Below, one piece after another: positions 32,274 through 44,177 of a stretch of 64,000 nt of DNA. The notes below the pieces were generated by a model. It made no database searches and was not told the DNA's origin. It saw only the letters and a list, made by a program, of their open reading frames with translations. Location of the stretch: assembly GCA_023853785.1 (NCBI GenBank), contig JAJIRX010000231.1:29614-93613 (forward strand), read 5' to 3'. How positions within the stretch are numbered: the stretch's first letter is position 1; each line of letters starts with the position of its first letter. The translations under genes were made by a program, and so were the position numbers. This DNA comes from Psilocybe azurescens. Its lineage: Eukaryota; Basidiomycota; Agaricomycetes; Agaricales; Agrocybaceae.

Positions 32274-34705
32274 ATGAATAGTAATAATTTTATAATATTT
32301 ACAGAAAATGTAATAAGTCTTTTGTTTAATTTAGCTGATGTTTTAAGCATTATACTACCTGTTTTATTAAGTGTAGCTTTCATGACAATAATAGAAAGAA
32401 AACAGTTAGCTGCACATCAAAGACGAGTAGGTCCTGTCAAGTGAATTGGGAAATCACTTTTATGGGTTAAACTGCCAAACTCCGGAAACACCCTAAAGAC
32501 TATAGTACCAAACTATATCCGAAAGGTTATAAGTGGATGAACTAATTACTCATGTAAGGTAATAAGCTATAGTATGAGTGAAAACAAAATGGGCCATCGC
32601 GGATCTAAGTCATCTTGTTTATCAGTATTAGATAAACAAGATGTAAAAGAGCAACGAGTAGACGGTAGTTACTTTGGATCACAACCGATTCCAAAGTTAA
32701 GGTGTACTCTAATGGGCTTCGAAAGAAGTTATCAAATCAAAATCCTTTCTAAACAATTAAATAGGCAAACTAAACGGCCCCTTAAATTTGGACGATTACT
32801 CCTCGCAAATTGCGACAATCCATTGGACAAAATTAATAGGCTGCAGCCTCCTTTGGATAAAAAAAATTATCTTTCAAAATCTCATCCTTATTCTACTAAT
32901 ATTAATCGTCAAACTCCTTTTTTACCTTATTTTGTTAGTGGTTTTTCAGATGCTGAAGCGTCCTTTTCAGTACTCATTTTAAAAGAACCCAAAAACAAGA
33001 CTCAATGAACAGTTAAACCAAGATTTTCAATAGGTCTTCATAAAAAAGACAGAGAAATTCTAGATTTAATAAAATCTTACTTTGGGGAAGTTGGCTTAGT
33101 CTCAACTCAAAGTCAAGATAGTGTAAAATATCTAGTAGGTTCTTTAAATGATTTAAATAATATAATAATACCTCATTTTGATAGTTATCCTTTAATCACT
33201 AAAAAAAAAGCCGACTTTATTTTATTTAAAAAAATAGTAGATTTAATTAACAATAAAGAGCATTTAACATTAGAAGGCTTACATAAAATTCTAGGTCTCA
33301 AGAGTTCTTTAAATTTAGGCTTATCTGAGGAATTAAAAAAATCCTTCCCAAATATTAAAAAAGTAGAAAGACCTATAATAGAGAATACTAAAATTATGGA
33401 CCCAAATTGATTAACCGGTTTTACTAGTGGTGAAGGTTGTTTTTATGTAAAAATTAAAAATTCTAATAAATATAAATTAGGTGTTCATGTTTCTTTATTA
33501 TTTAAAATAACTCAACATATAAGAGATAAGGAGCTAATGAAAAGTTTTATAGAGTATTTAGGTTGTGGATATATATACAAAAATTCTACCTGAATAGACT
33601 TCACAGTTGTTAGCTATAATGACCTGATTTTTAAGGTTATTCCTTTTTCGATAAATATAATATAGTTGGAGTTAAGCTACAGGATTATTTAGATTTCAAA
33701 AGAGTTGCTGAGTTAATGCGAAATAAAGATCATTTAACAACTTTAGGTTTAGAAAAAATTAAAAAAATTAAGGAAGGTATGAATAAAGGAAGATAAATAA
33801 ATATTCCACGGGATAATTGTATGATAAATTTGATCACCATGAACACAGTAGGTTATTATGGGATATTACAACCTTTTGCTGATGCCTTAAAATTAATTTT
33901 AAAAGAAACTGTTATACCTTCTCAATCTAATAAAATAATTTTTTATTTAGCGCCTGTGTCTACTTTAGTATTTAGTTTATTAGGTTGGGCTGTTATACCT
34001 TTTGGTCAAGGGTTAGTTTTATCAGATTTGAGCTTAGGTATCTTATACACTTTAGCTTTATCTTCTTTAGGGGTATATGGTATATTATTAGCAGGTTGGT
34101 CCGCAAATTCAAAATATGCTTTTTTAGGTTCTTTACGATCTACAGCAGCAATGATATCTTATGAATTAATTTTAAGTTCAGCTATATTAATTATAATTTT
34201 ATTAAGCGGTAGTTTAAATTATATTACAATAATAGAAATTCAACAATCTATTTGGTTTATAGTTCCGTTACTACCAGTTTTCATATTTTATTTTATTGCT
34301 GTTTTAGCTGAAACTTCTAGAACTCCTTTTGATTTACAAGAGGCTGAATCGGAATTAGTAGCTGGTTTCTTTACTGAACATTCTTCTGTTCCATTTGTAT
34401 TTTTCTTTTTAGGAGAATATTCTTCAATAGTATTATTTAGTTGTATAACTGCTATTTTTTTTTTAGGTGGTTATAATTTACCTGAATTATTTATTAATGA
34501 ATCTATTTTAAATTTACAAGCTATTATATTAGGACTTAAAACTTGTATTTTTACTTTCTTTTTTGTTTGGTTTAGAGCTACTTTACCTAGACTAAGATAT
34601 GATCAACTTATAAGCTTGTGCTGGTTAAATCTTTTACCTGTAGCGGTGGCATTTATAATTTTAGTTCCAAGTATATTAATAAGTTTTGATATTTCTCCTT
34701 ATTAA
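32274..34705 (+). CDS. nad1: NADH dehydrogenase subunit 1, 2 exons
   Basis: Membrane subunit of complex I that forms part of the quinone chamber. Exons 32274-32435 and 33842-34705 total 1026 nt, or 341 residues, normal for fungi. Exon 1 starts at ATG 32274 and ends with ERKQLAAHQRRVGP. Exon 2 starts NTVGYYGILQPFADALKL, with ETSRTPFDLQEAESELVAGF near residue 217. The intron lies between P and N and obeys the T/G rule. No frameshift is present, even across a T10 run at 34445-34454, so long homopolymers are not always under-called. Confidence 0.97.
32436..33841 (+). mobile_element. nad1 intron, group I
   Basis: The 5' half has ccaaactccggaaacaccc (32477) and the block from about 32574 to 32713 is about 95 percent identical to 12468-12607 in rnl intron 1. 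Ends in G at 33841. Confidence 0.85.
32574..33796 (+). CDS. LAGLIDADG homing endonuclease in nad1 intron, one frame break
   Basis: Starts MSENKMGHRGSKSS, with the KEQRVDGSYF leader of I-OnuI-like enzymes, then YFVSGFSDAEASF (about 32929-32967) and WLTGFTSGEGCF (about 33406-33441). TGA is read as Trp at 33006, 33406 and 33592. A stop near 33661 is removed by one more T in the T5 run 33644-33648, after which a family-typical C-terminus runs to 33794-33796. With that base the protein is about 407 residues. The leader is kept in frame here, unlike in rnl intron 1. Confidence 0.83.
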
Positions 34706-36061
34706 TATATAGTATTTACCCCCCCCACCTTTGTAATTCTTGCCTTACCTTTACTAAAGATTTTTAATTTAAAAAAGCAAAAATAGTGCATCATACCCCC
34801 CCCTAAGGGGAATATAAAATATAATAATAAGTCGTAAACGAGGAAATATATAGGATAATAAATAGAAAAATAATTTTGAAAATTTAATAGAAATATTAAC
34901 AAATACATTTATGGAATTTAGTTATTTGTTATATATATTTAATCCCTATTGCCACTACGTTTTTATTATTATTTTATTATAATAAAAAGGGTGCGAGCAA
35001 CCAAAGAGGAGAAAATTTATTATATATTAATATTCCTACCGATAATCAATTTGAAAAGAAAAATAAATTTGCTTCTAATACTAAATTATCTGAAAATCAA
35101 AGTGGTCGCCTTAGCGAGATAATTGATTTTATAGCTATTTTAGAGGAAATAGCCCACAAGTGAGGATGAAGATTCCGCTGATGTATAGGATAAATTACCT
35201 AGATCCCTACAACCCTATTTAATGGAGGTACCATTACTTCAGCTTAATTAATTGAAGCAAACAATATAATAAAAATTTTTGCACAACATTTAAATTAATG
35301 TAATACACCAGGCCCACTAAAATACGAACTTCTGCTTTTAATTAAGATAAATAGTTATATTTTAGGAGTAACTTAAATCCAATTAGAGCAGGATATTTAA
35401 TTACTTATTCCTCTAAAATAGGTATATATGTTGTACTAGCGCAAGATTATTCAATTCAAACATGTGAGATGCTATACTAGATTGATAGGTTTAGATGGGG
35501 AACCTTTTTATTTTGATGAGAGTTATGTTAAGTATCCCTTGGATCCTGCTATACTTACCGACTCTAGGGATAGAGAGGAATAGAAAGAATGTTAATAAAA
35601 TAAATAGGATATTTAGTCTAATTAACATAACCTTCTATCGCCTCAGCGAGGGGGTTATTAGGAAAATAAAAACAAAAGGGTTTCGAAATAGCAAAATAAT
35701 TTAATTAAGTCGTTTATACCCCCCCCTTATAAAATCAAGAATAACTTAAAAATAACACTTTTTTATACTTCTATTAATTTATAGGAGTAATATGTATAGC
35801 CTTAGCGTCCCTTAATTATAATTAATAAAATAAATATAGATAAATTAATATTTTACAATTTATTAAAATAGTTAGGTAATTAGAATTAAAAGTAGTATTA
35901 TAAAAAAGTATATTGTACTTAAATAAAAAAAATAAAAAAAAAATAAATATTGCAAAAAAGCATATATAAAACAAACACACAAAATTTAGTCCTTTAACTA
36001 GCAAAGTTAACACTCCGCCGCAAGTGCAAGGTGAGATACTAGTTTTTGTTGTTTTAAAATA
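34706..36061. other. Spacer between nad1 and rns
   Basis: About 1.36 kb. It contains a decayed coding-like stretch at about 35014-35590 (separate entry), C tracts at 34718 and 35721, and palindromes such as tcgccttagcgaga (35105). The small ORFs on the minus strand here are AT-rich noise. Confidence 0.55.
35014..35590 (+). pseudogene. Decayed ORF remnant
   Basis: Adjacent frames give protein-like text: YINIPTDNQFEKKNKFAS early, then NPIRAGYLITYSSKIGIYV (about 35376) and LIGLDGEPFYFDESYVKY (about 35482) followed by PLDPAILTDSRD. A palindrome (tcgccttagcga, 35105) is embedded. At least four frame changes are needed. I cannot assign the family; remnants of integrated mitochondrial plasmids often look like this, but no polymerase motif is visible. 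Confidence 0.4.
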
Positions 36062-36904
36062 TCAGATGAATTTAATTTTGGTTCTGATTGAACGTTATTC
36101 AGTAGTTTTAAGACATGCAAATCGTTATTCTAACTTAATTATATTAAAAATTTATTAATAAAATAAAAGTAAAAGAATAAGGTGTAAAGGTGAGTAATGG
36201 TAAATAAGGTACCTTATAGACCTCAGAAATAGAGGATATAAAAATAATAGAATTATTATTTTTAATAATTAGCTTAATTATAAAAAAAGGAAATTTTCTA
36301 CTATAAGCACCGATTTATTTTGTTTAATGGTAGTTGGTGGGGTAAAAGCCTACCAAGCCTACGATCAATAGCCAAGTTTGAAAGAACAAATGGCCACATT
36401 GGGAATGAAAAGCCCCAAATTGCATAAGCAATCTGCAGTCAAGAATATTAGTCAATGCTCGCAAGAGTGAACTAGCTAACTGAAATCACAAAATAACTTA
36501 ATTGTGCTTATTGTGATAACGTAAGGGAAAAAAATGATATTACCTTACTATAAGTGTTGTCTAAATTACTGGTGCCAGAAGACTCGGTAACACCAGAAAC
36601 GCGAACGTTAGTCGTCTTAAACAGGCGTAAAGGGTTAGTAGGCAGTTTTAAAATTTTTAATTTAAGCTAAGCCTTATAAATTAAATAATTATTTAAAATA
36701 AAATAAAAATAACAAAAAGTTAACATTTAATTTATAACATATTTAAATTAAGGAGAATAAAAACTAGAATCTTATGGAGGATAATCAATATAATACTTAG
36801 AGTAGGGATGAAATCCTCAGATACTAAGTGGAATACTAATGGTGAAGACTATTATCTAATAAAGATTGACGCTGAGGAACGAAAGTGAGAATAGGGAATA
36901 GGAT

Positions 36905-38441
36905 TTTAAAATGCGACCTGAAAAGCTTATTTAAAGTATTGCGGAGTAACTCCGTATAATATTCTGTCTTATTATAGTTCGCCTTAATAGACTAGCTTAG
37001 GTAACGAACTAGTTTAAAGCTTAAGGTATAATTAAAATAATTTTAATTTGAACTGTCTTCTATGATTAGAGAAATCGAATCTATGTAATTAAAGGTTCTA
37101 TTAACTAGGATAATCACGTGTCCTTGGTGGTTATAAGACGGACAAACAGTTATAGAATCAAAGTAGGAATCTAAGGAAGACTAAACGTACTTAAATAGGA
37201 ACAGGGAAACTCCTATAATCTGCTATAAATATAGCAAGGAAATTAGCAATCTTTTCCCATAGATTAGAGGAAACAAGACACGTAAAAAGCGAAGGCTATT
37301 ATGTAATGTAGTAGATAGGCTCTTATAAAAATAAGAAAATAGCTAATCTGAAAGGATGCTGACTTACGTTAGGGTGATTTTAAAGTATTATAAAAAAAAG
37401 TGATTGGATTATTATGGACATGGAAAATAAAACAATAAATAAAATTTGAATCGAATGGTTTGTAGGATTTTGTGATGCGGATGCTAATTTTCAAGTATTT
37501 CCTAAAAAAAGATCTTATATTAAAAAAGACGGTACCTTAAGTGAATATATTAACGTTGGTTATGGTTTTCACATTAGTTTAAGTATAAGAGATATAGATT
37601 TAATTAAGGACTTTCAATTTAAATTTAATAATATTGGACATATTTACACATACCCTGAAAAAGAGGAATGTAGATGGGCAGTTACTAAAAAATCGGAATT
37701 AATCCATTTAATAGAAACCGCTTTTTCTTTAGAAGATGTAATATTAATAACAAAACATCAAAGAGAAAGACTAGCCAGATTAAAATATGTGCTTTTAAAA
37801 AAAGTTAAGAGATTTGAAACCTTAGAAGAATATAATAAATTTCTTGATACTAGCTATGTGTTAACGGAATATAACGATGAATATTTATCTCAAGTTTGTT
37901 TAAAACAAGGTACTGCCTTTCAAAATTGGATCTTAGGTTTTATAAATGGTGAAGGTTGTTTCTATCTAAACCCTAGAGGCTTTTTAATCTTTAGTATTGA
38001 ACATACGGATAGAAAAGCCCTTGAATTATTCAAAGAATATCTGGACCTAGGGCCAAATATAGTTGAAAGAGGAAATAGGGAAAATACAAGACAAAATACT
38101 TATTCTTTAACAATACAATCAAAGAAAGATATACTAACTATAAAAAATTTATGTGAAAATCCACTATTAAATAAATTAGAGGGCTATAAATTAAAACAGT
38201 TTAATAGTTGGTTGCTTTCGTAGGTTTACTTCTTAATTAAGTATAGTAATAGAGACAACAAAACCATATAAATTATAGGAATACATTTCACTGCTTTATC
38301 CTTATGCCAAAGCTTATAGCTAGGGCATAAATTTCTCAAACTTTTTTTTAACTTACTTTAGAGTGGCTTGAGCCGTATGCGATGAAAATCGCACGTGCGG
38401 TTCTTTGTGGAAGAACAGTTGTAAAACTCTGATTCCACGGT
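36905..38441 (+). mobile_element. rns group II intron with LAGLIDADG ORF
   Basis: Domain V is clear at 38370-38403: gagccgtatgcgatgaaaa then tcgcacgtgcggttc. Domain VI follows, with stem gtggaa/ttccac. The 5' conserved start reads atgcgacctg at 36911 rather than GUGCG at the splice site. If the splice site is at E. coli position 788, which restores ggat/tagataccc exactly, about six extra bases (tttaaa) precede it. That fits the known mitochondrial rRNA group II introns with 5' insertions and LAGLIDADG proteins. Confidence 0.85.
37414..38223 (+). CDS. LAGLIDADG protein in rns group II intron
   Basis: ATG 37414 opens a 269-residue frame with one TGA-Trp at 37444-37446. The motifs are WFVGFCDADANF (about 37459-37494) and WILGFINGEGCF (about 37927-37962). 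It sits inside the group II intron, probably in a peripheral domain, in place of the usual reverse transcriptase. It has no frameshift. Likely role: homing endonuclease, possibly with splicing assistance, but the source of intron mobility is not shown by the sequence. Confidence 0.87.
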
Positions 38442-39640
38442 TAGATACCCAGTTACCTCTCACCGTCAACGATGAATGGTGGTTATTATTTTTAATAAAT
38501 TGATAGCGATGTTAACGCGATTACCATTCCGCCTTGAGAGTACGGTTGCAAAACTGAAACCAAAAAAATTAGTCGGTCTCGGAGCAAATGGAGTGAAGCA
38601 TGTTATTTAATACGAAAGTACGCGTAAAACCTTACCAGTTCTTGCATAGCCATTCTCTCTAAATTTTTATTATACTTTTACTCTCTCGCTTTTGCGATAA
38701 TCGCAAAAGCGAGATATTTATTTTTAAAAATAAAAAAGGATAAAGTTTAGTTTAGATTTAGACTAGAGTGTGTAATTTCTTAAATCGACTCTCGTTTATT
38801 ATTTTTAATTTCATAAATTAAAAAAGAAGAGTTGTTTAATTTAAGAAATTCGTTTACAGGTGTTGCATGGCTGTCGTCAGTCCGTATTGTGAAAAGTGAG
38901 GTTAACTCCACTAACGGACGAAATCCCTGTAGTTAATTTATACTTAACTATTTATGAATTTTAAATATTTTCATTTGGGGCTAAGACAAGTCGTTATGGC
39001 CCTTATGAACTGGGCTATAGACGTGCCACAATAGCTTTTACAATATGACGCAAAACTTCTACTTAAAAAAAAGTGGTTAAAAAGAAAAGATTTATCTTTT
39101 GCCTTTTAAAAAACTATTTTTAGTATTAAGGTTTAGCTAATCAATAAAAAAAGTTTATTTATTTTGAACGAATTATTGCCTGAAACTCGGCAATATGAAG
39201 AAGGAATTTCGAGTAATCGTTGTTTAGTACGCAACGGTGAAGATTGAATCCGTGATGAACTAACTGTCTGTCGCTGGGGGGAAGTTCAGATTGGGGGAAA
39301 TCGAAATAATAAATCTAGATTTAACTTAATATACACTTCTTTTTTTTATACCGCCTCATTTCCTCCCCTCTAAAAAGGGATAAAGGGATTGAGATTAGGG
39401 ATAATATTTTGTTAATGTTTCTTTCCTTTTTATTTTAAAAATAACTAGCCCCTTTTCCAGTCTCCCTAACGGGGGTGGGATCAGGGGGGAGGGATAAGTT
39501 ATTTAAGTGTTGTTATTCTTTTTATATTTTAAAAGTTTAACTGTTTTGTTCAGGATTAGTACTTTCGATTAACCCATTTGGATAACATCTCAAAAGTCAT
39601 AGCAAGGTAGCCGTACTGGAAAGTGCTGCTGGATAATAAT

Positions 39641-40839
39641 AATAATAAATACCCCCCTTCGCTTAAGCGACACACTTTATCTAACTTATAATTTGGACCC
39701 ACTTTACTATTACCTCTGGACCTTTTTTTCTCTATTCATACCTCTCCCCTGGCTATTCGAGTATTAAGGCAAGAATTAGAGTCACAAGGTGCTAGCGGGA
39801 AAAAGTATAAATTAATAATACAAGAAGCAAGTAAAAGGAAACCTTAAAAACTAAGGGGAGAGCAACTCTAGTCTCTCTTTCCTTAACTTTAACTACCTCC
39901 CATCGGGTAAATATCCTCATTATTGCCTCCCATCGGTTAATAGCCTAACTAACTATTACCTCTGCTTTGTATTATTAAAAAAATTTTTTAATCTACTATC
40001 CATTGGAACCGTAAGAACCATATGAATAGTAGTAACCGTAGGAACCGCTAGGTATTAATTAAAAAAATTTTTATAGTATATTTAATATCCTTTGCTAGGT
40101 TATCAATAGAAAGAAAAGGTAATAAAAATAATAAAAATTCCATCGCCTTTTTATTTCTTCTAGGGCTGCCCGCAGATTATTATAGCTCCGTTTCTCTCGC
40201 TATAGCGAGACTGTTGTTGAAAACAACAGCTTAATTAGCTTTTAGCATAAAAAAATAAAGATTTATCTTTTTAAACGTTAGCCTTGCTCTCCTCCGTACC
40301 CTAGCTCTAATTCGCTAGGGCAAGAGTGGTGGATTAAACAAAGAATAAACAACAAAAAGATAAATCTTTTTGTTTAAATTCCCTTGTTTTTTTTTGGCAA
40401 GCTTAGTATATATTTTTTATTTATATAAATAAAATATGGCCAAAGGCTAGGATAAAAGGAAGTAGAGTAAGAAGGTAATACAAATAATAAAAACTACCAC
40501 TCTTCCTAACGGAGGGATCCTTCGGCCTTCGGATAAAAGGTCTCGCTTTAGCGACCCTGCCTTGCAAGGGCAGGAATACTAATAATAAAGGATATTGCTT
40601 TAAATAAATACCATTTGGTTGTTCCCAACCTCGCCTTAGCGACTAGTCCTCTTTATTTATATTTTTATATAAACGGATGCGAGAGAGGGTTAATGTACAT
40701 TTTTTATAATCATTAAGTACTCGTTATGTACCGATTTGCTTAAGCTAGATTTATACCCTCCGAAAGACTCGCTTAAGCGAAGGGAGAAGCACAAAAAGAA
40801 TAAAATTTAAAAATAAAATTATGACTTATTATATTTATA
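39641..40839. other. Spacer between rns and trnF
   Basis: No supported gene. The stretch holds imperfect short direct repeats (aaccgtaggaacc type, 39990-40055), tcgctatagcgaga (40196) and other palindromes. Confidence 0.6.
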
Positions 40840-40911
40840 GCCTCGGTTGCTTAGTGGTCAAAGCGCTATTCTGAAGATATAGATATGGGAGTTCAATTCT
40901 CTCCCGGGGCA
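40840..40911 (+). tRNA. trnF: tRNA-Phe(GAA)
   Basis: Acceptor gcctcgg/ccggggc, D stem gctt/aagc, anticodon loop ctgaaga (GAA) on a stem with one T-T mismatch next to the loop, T arm gggag-ttcaatt-ctctc. Confidence 0.87.
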
Positions 40912-41903
40912 AAGTTAAATTTATATGTATTAACTAAAAATAAAATGACCCTCCCTTTCTGCTCTTTTATTCTCCCCCCCCCAGCCTGCTATCGCAAAGC
41001 GAGGGATTTTATTATTTATGAACCTCCCCTCTCTCGCAATAGCGAGACGCTCTCCCTCTGTTGGCTTTACTAGTAGTATTGTTTTTATTTTTGTTTTAAT
41101 ATAAACTTTCCCCTTATGATAATAAGGGGAGGGAGAGCTGGGGTAAAAATAAAGCAATCCTAACGGAAGGTGACCCTCTTTAATGAAAATAAAAATTTTA
41201 TATTTTAACCCGAAGGAGAACCCTTGCTCCCATCGGCACTGCTGCCCTCAATTATTGTATATCCCTCGCTTAATCGATAATAAATTTACAATTCTCATTT
41301 TACCTCTAGAGTCTAAGAGTGGCAAAGGTTCGTTATTCTTAAATTAGCTTTTGTTTAAAGCTAAAACCTTTATTATTTATTATTTTTAATTCTTTAAAAG
41401 TAACACTTTTATTATTTTCCCCACTATTCATTTTTTTTCAACTCTTATTCTACCAAATAAATGGAGGGCAAGAATTTATATTAAATAAAGATGGGACTTT
41501 CGTAACCGTTAGATGTTTAAAATAAAAAGATTTATCTTTTTATTTTAAAGCTAATGTTCTAACATCCTAACGTTTAACGGAGGGGAGAGTCATTTAAAAA
41601 TAAACAGATAGGCAATTGTTCCTTCGGGAGAGGCAAGAAGAGAAGAAATCACGTGCCCCAAAATTAAAAGTATAAAATAATTAAATAATAAGTATTTTCC
41701 TCTCCTTTTCTTTATTATATTTTATATTAATAATTAAAAAATAATAATACAAACGCCCTCAGTCTATTATACAACCGCTTAAGCGAGGTGTTGATTTTGA
41801 TTTACCGACCCGATGTAAGACAAGTATTATTATAAATAGTAAAATAATTGCAAAAAATAGGCAGTGAGGCTAACCTTATTCTATTTAGTTAAATTAAAAG
41901 TTA
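40912..41903. other. Spacer between trnF and trnL
   Basis: About 1 kb. Overlapping ORFs on both strands at 40885-41157 are low-complexity and contain spacer palindromes, so no gene is called. Confidence 0.6.
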
Positions 41904-41989
41904 GACGAGTATGCTGAAACTTGGTAGCCAGGTGAGTTTTAGGAACTCATGACTTTCAAATCGTAAGAGTTCGAGTCTCTTTACTCGTA
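41904..41989 (+). tRNA. trnL: tRNA-Leu(TAG)
   Basis: Perfect acceptor acgagta/tactcgt, anticodon stem tgagt/actca with loop tttagga (TAG), long variable arm, T arm aagag-ttcgagt-ctctt. Confidence 0.92.
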
Positions 41990-42201
41990 AAAATAAAATT
42001 AAATATAACCTATCTTCAAATGAAAAGAAAATTAAGGTAACCCCCCCCTTATAATTTTTTTTAATCTTTATAGCCTAGTTTATTGATTGGAGGACCTATT
42101 TTTTTTTTTAACTGTCGAATGGATTGTTTGTTGTTTTTTTGTTTTTGTTCTAGGATTGTTTAAAAAAAAAGTTATAATTATATTTTAATAATTCTTCCTT
42201 C

Positions 42202-42247
42202 CGTTAGGACCATTAGGACCGTTAGGACCGTTAGGACCGTTAGGAGG
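42202..42247 (+). repeat. Tandem 10-mer repeat
   Basis: About four and a half units of cgttaggacc. Confidence 0.88.
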
Positions 42248-42277
42248 CTTAATATTTTTATTAAATTTTTTTATATA

Positions 42278-42378
42278 TCTCTTCCATTTATTTTTAACCT
42301 AAAAATTCTCTATTAATTTGGAGACTTTCCTTGCTCTCTCCGTCGTTTAAGCGAGAGCCTCTGTTCTAGAGTAATAAA
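42278..42378 (+). repeat. 101-bp dispersed direct repeat, copy B
   Basis: Same orientation as 30539-30639, about two mismatches. Confidence 0.85.
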
Positions 42379-42529
42379 GAAGTACCCGTTAGGATTGTTG
42401 ATTAAAACTAACGGAGGGGTTACTTGTTATAATTAAAAAATTTTTAAATAAATTATAAAAAATAGGATATTTAGTCTAAACGATATAACTAAAATTAATT
42501 AGTTATTATAAAATATAAAATATATATTA

Positions 42530-42600
42530 GGGAGGTTAGCTGAGAGGTATAGCAGTAATTTTACACATTACAGACAGAGTTTCAAATACTCTACCTCCTA
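42530..42600 (+). tRNA. trnV: tRNA-Val(TAC)
   Basis: Acceptor gggaggt/acctcct, anticodon stem gtaat/attac with loop tttacac (TAC), T arm agagt-ttcaaat-actct. Confidence 0.92.
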
Positions 42601-43166
42601 TTAATTTAATAAAACTCGTTTAGACTAATTTAATTTAGTTAATAAAAATAATAATAAAATGTTAGGATATATAGTCTTATATAATTTAATTATCCCCAGC
42701 CTCGCTTTAGCGAGGGAGGTATATTAATAGCAATAAACTTTTATAAATTAAAACTCCCCTTTTAAAAAATAAATTTTATATTAAAAAAAAAAGATAATAA
42801 AATAACTTTTTAATAGTTTCCACTTTCCTTTGCTTTTTATTTTTATCCATTATTTCTCCTAACTTTGCTTTCTCCTATCTCTTGCTTGCGATACTTGAAA
42901 ATATTACTTAGGTTAAATCAATCGCCTAAGCGAGTCGGTTATTGGAGGCGAGGATATTTTTAATTAATATAAAAATAACAAGAGGACTGGTACATTTGTT
43001 ATAAATTAAAAATACATAATACAAATATTCTTGGTCTATTTCGACACTAAGTCCTCCTCAAGGGGGGGGGTATACCCCTACCACAAAAATCAAAAATGCC
43101 GATTTGCGACATCCGTTATGAATGAAAAATATTTTTAAAGAAGTTATAAGATTCTATATTCTGAAT
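42601..43166. other. Spacer between trnV and the membrane-ORF cluster
   Basis: Holds copy A of the 103-bp inverted repeat (42855-42957), a G tract near 43061 and palindromes. No gene. Confidence 0.6.
42855..42957 (+). repeat. 103-bp dispersed repeat, copy A
   Basis: Reverse complement of 57586-57688 with about two mismatches; 70 nt of it also recur at 59866-59935. Centre contains atcgcctaagcgag. Confidence 0.87.
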
Positions 43167-44177
43167 TTAAGAGACACTAGAACCAAATACGATAAATGGT
43201 TTTCTAGGGCTATTATTTATTCGTTTATCAAAAATTATAACTGGATAATAAAAGTATTGGTTCATTTTAATAATAACCAAATGATTAATATTATCGTTGT
43301 ATTGGTATATTATTAGGCTTAGGTTTCTCCATAGGAGATTATTATCTTTGGATGAAGCGAAAAAATAATCGTAATTAGTCTTAGGGGAATTGGATTCAGA
43401 TCGATTGTCATTAAGAAATATTTCAGTAGGAGTCGAACTACCGTTGGAACTACCACTTGAACTACCATTGGAATCGATTAGTTCACGAGACTTGCCTTTT
43501 AAATCTCCACTTATTGGTTCATCTGCGTTACCAACTGGATTTCCAGTTAAAGAGTTGTAAAAATTACTAAAAAATCTATTAAACTATTAAACAAACTAGT
43601 GGTTGTTGGTGCAATGTAATCCCATTGATAGTAACCTATTCCTCCAAATAAGAATAAGAATAATAAAATTATTCACAAATTATTAATTATTATTAAAATC
43701 TAGAGTTTTATCAGGAGCATTTTCTATCAATTTTGGTTTAGGTTTGGGTTCAATTTCTCCAAGAGTTTCATTTAAGTACTTATCAAAAATTTTTCTAATA
43801 AAAATTTTAATCTTATTTTCAATCCAAATGTTGAAATTATCAAAATAATTTATTAAAAATTCTGGAAAAATTAAAAATGAAAAAGAATAAATTATGCCGT
43901 AATTAAAATCAGTTAACATGTAAATAACAAATAAACTAATAATAATGTTAATAACACTAATTAATCTGAAAAAGTTTGTAAACACATTATAAAAATTAAA
44001 AATTTTTAAATAATCAAATATAAATTTAAGGTAGTAATAAAAAGTTTGAATTAGTTGAAAATTTTTAATAATTGGTAACATAATTAAATACTTAATTAAT
44101 AAATTTAAATATTTTTTGAAAGTTTTAAGGATGAAAACAATAAATTTTAACAAGAATAGTAATATTTTATTTAACAT
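43167..44177 (-). CDS. Uncharacterised membrane protein, two frame breaks
   Basis: From ATG at 44177 the first 164 residues are very hydrophobic, with four or five membrane segments, ending in a KPKPKLIENAPDK linker. A stop at 43683 is followed in another frame by WIILLFLFLFGGIGYYQWDY, and after the A6 run 43569-43574 by NSLTGNPVGNADEP, a Ser/Gly/Asn-rich linker with SSSGSSNGSSTPTE and a tail to a stop at 43167. The first and third parts are in the same frame, so a +1 and a -1 change cancel. The layout (hydrophobic N-terminus, YY-WD helix, low-complexity tail) resembles hypothetical proteins I recall from Agaricomycete mitogenomes. Function unknown. Confidence 0.6.

Larger units (their letters stand above)
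36062..39640 (+). rRNA. rns: Small subunit ribosomal RNA, 2 exons
   Basis: The 5' domain has ggttctgattgaacg and gacatgcaaatcg (36078-36123). The 530 loop gtgccagaagactcggtaac is at 36571. The 790 region is split by an intron, giving gggaataggat (ending 36904) and tagataccc (from 38442). The 3' domain has ggtgttgcatggctgtcgtc (38859) and the end aaggtagccgtactgg with gctgctggat (39604-39635). Both ends are approximate. The 3' half carries spacer-type insertions in variable loops: a perfect hairpin at about 38679-38713 and a GC-rich block at about 39440-39500. Confidence 0.93.
41990..42529. other. Spacer between trnL and trnV
   Basis: Contains a tandem 10-mer repeat (42202-42247) and copy B of the 101-bp dispersed repeat (42278-42378). 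No gene. Confidence 0.65.

Noticed and set aside
34702..36013. Small minus-strand ORFs near nad1 and rns
   Set aside because: Low-complexity F/I/L/Y frames from AT-rich DNA, one overlapping the nad1 end.
40885..41157. ORFs on both strands near trnF
   Set aside because: The plus frame begins inside the tRNA, both cross spacer palindromes and neither shows family-like sequence.
43122..43316. Plus-strand ORF overlapping the minus membrane ORF
   Set aside because: Opposite strand has a Ser/Asn linker and continuous family-like layout; the plus frame is I/N/K-rich shadow.
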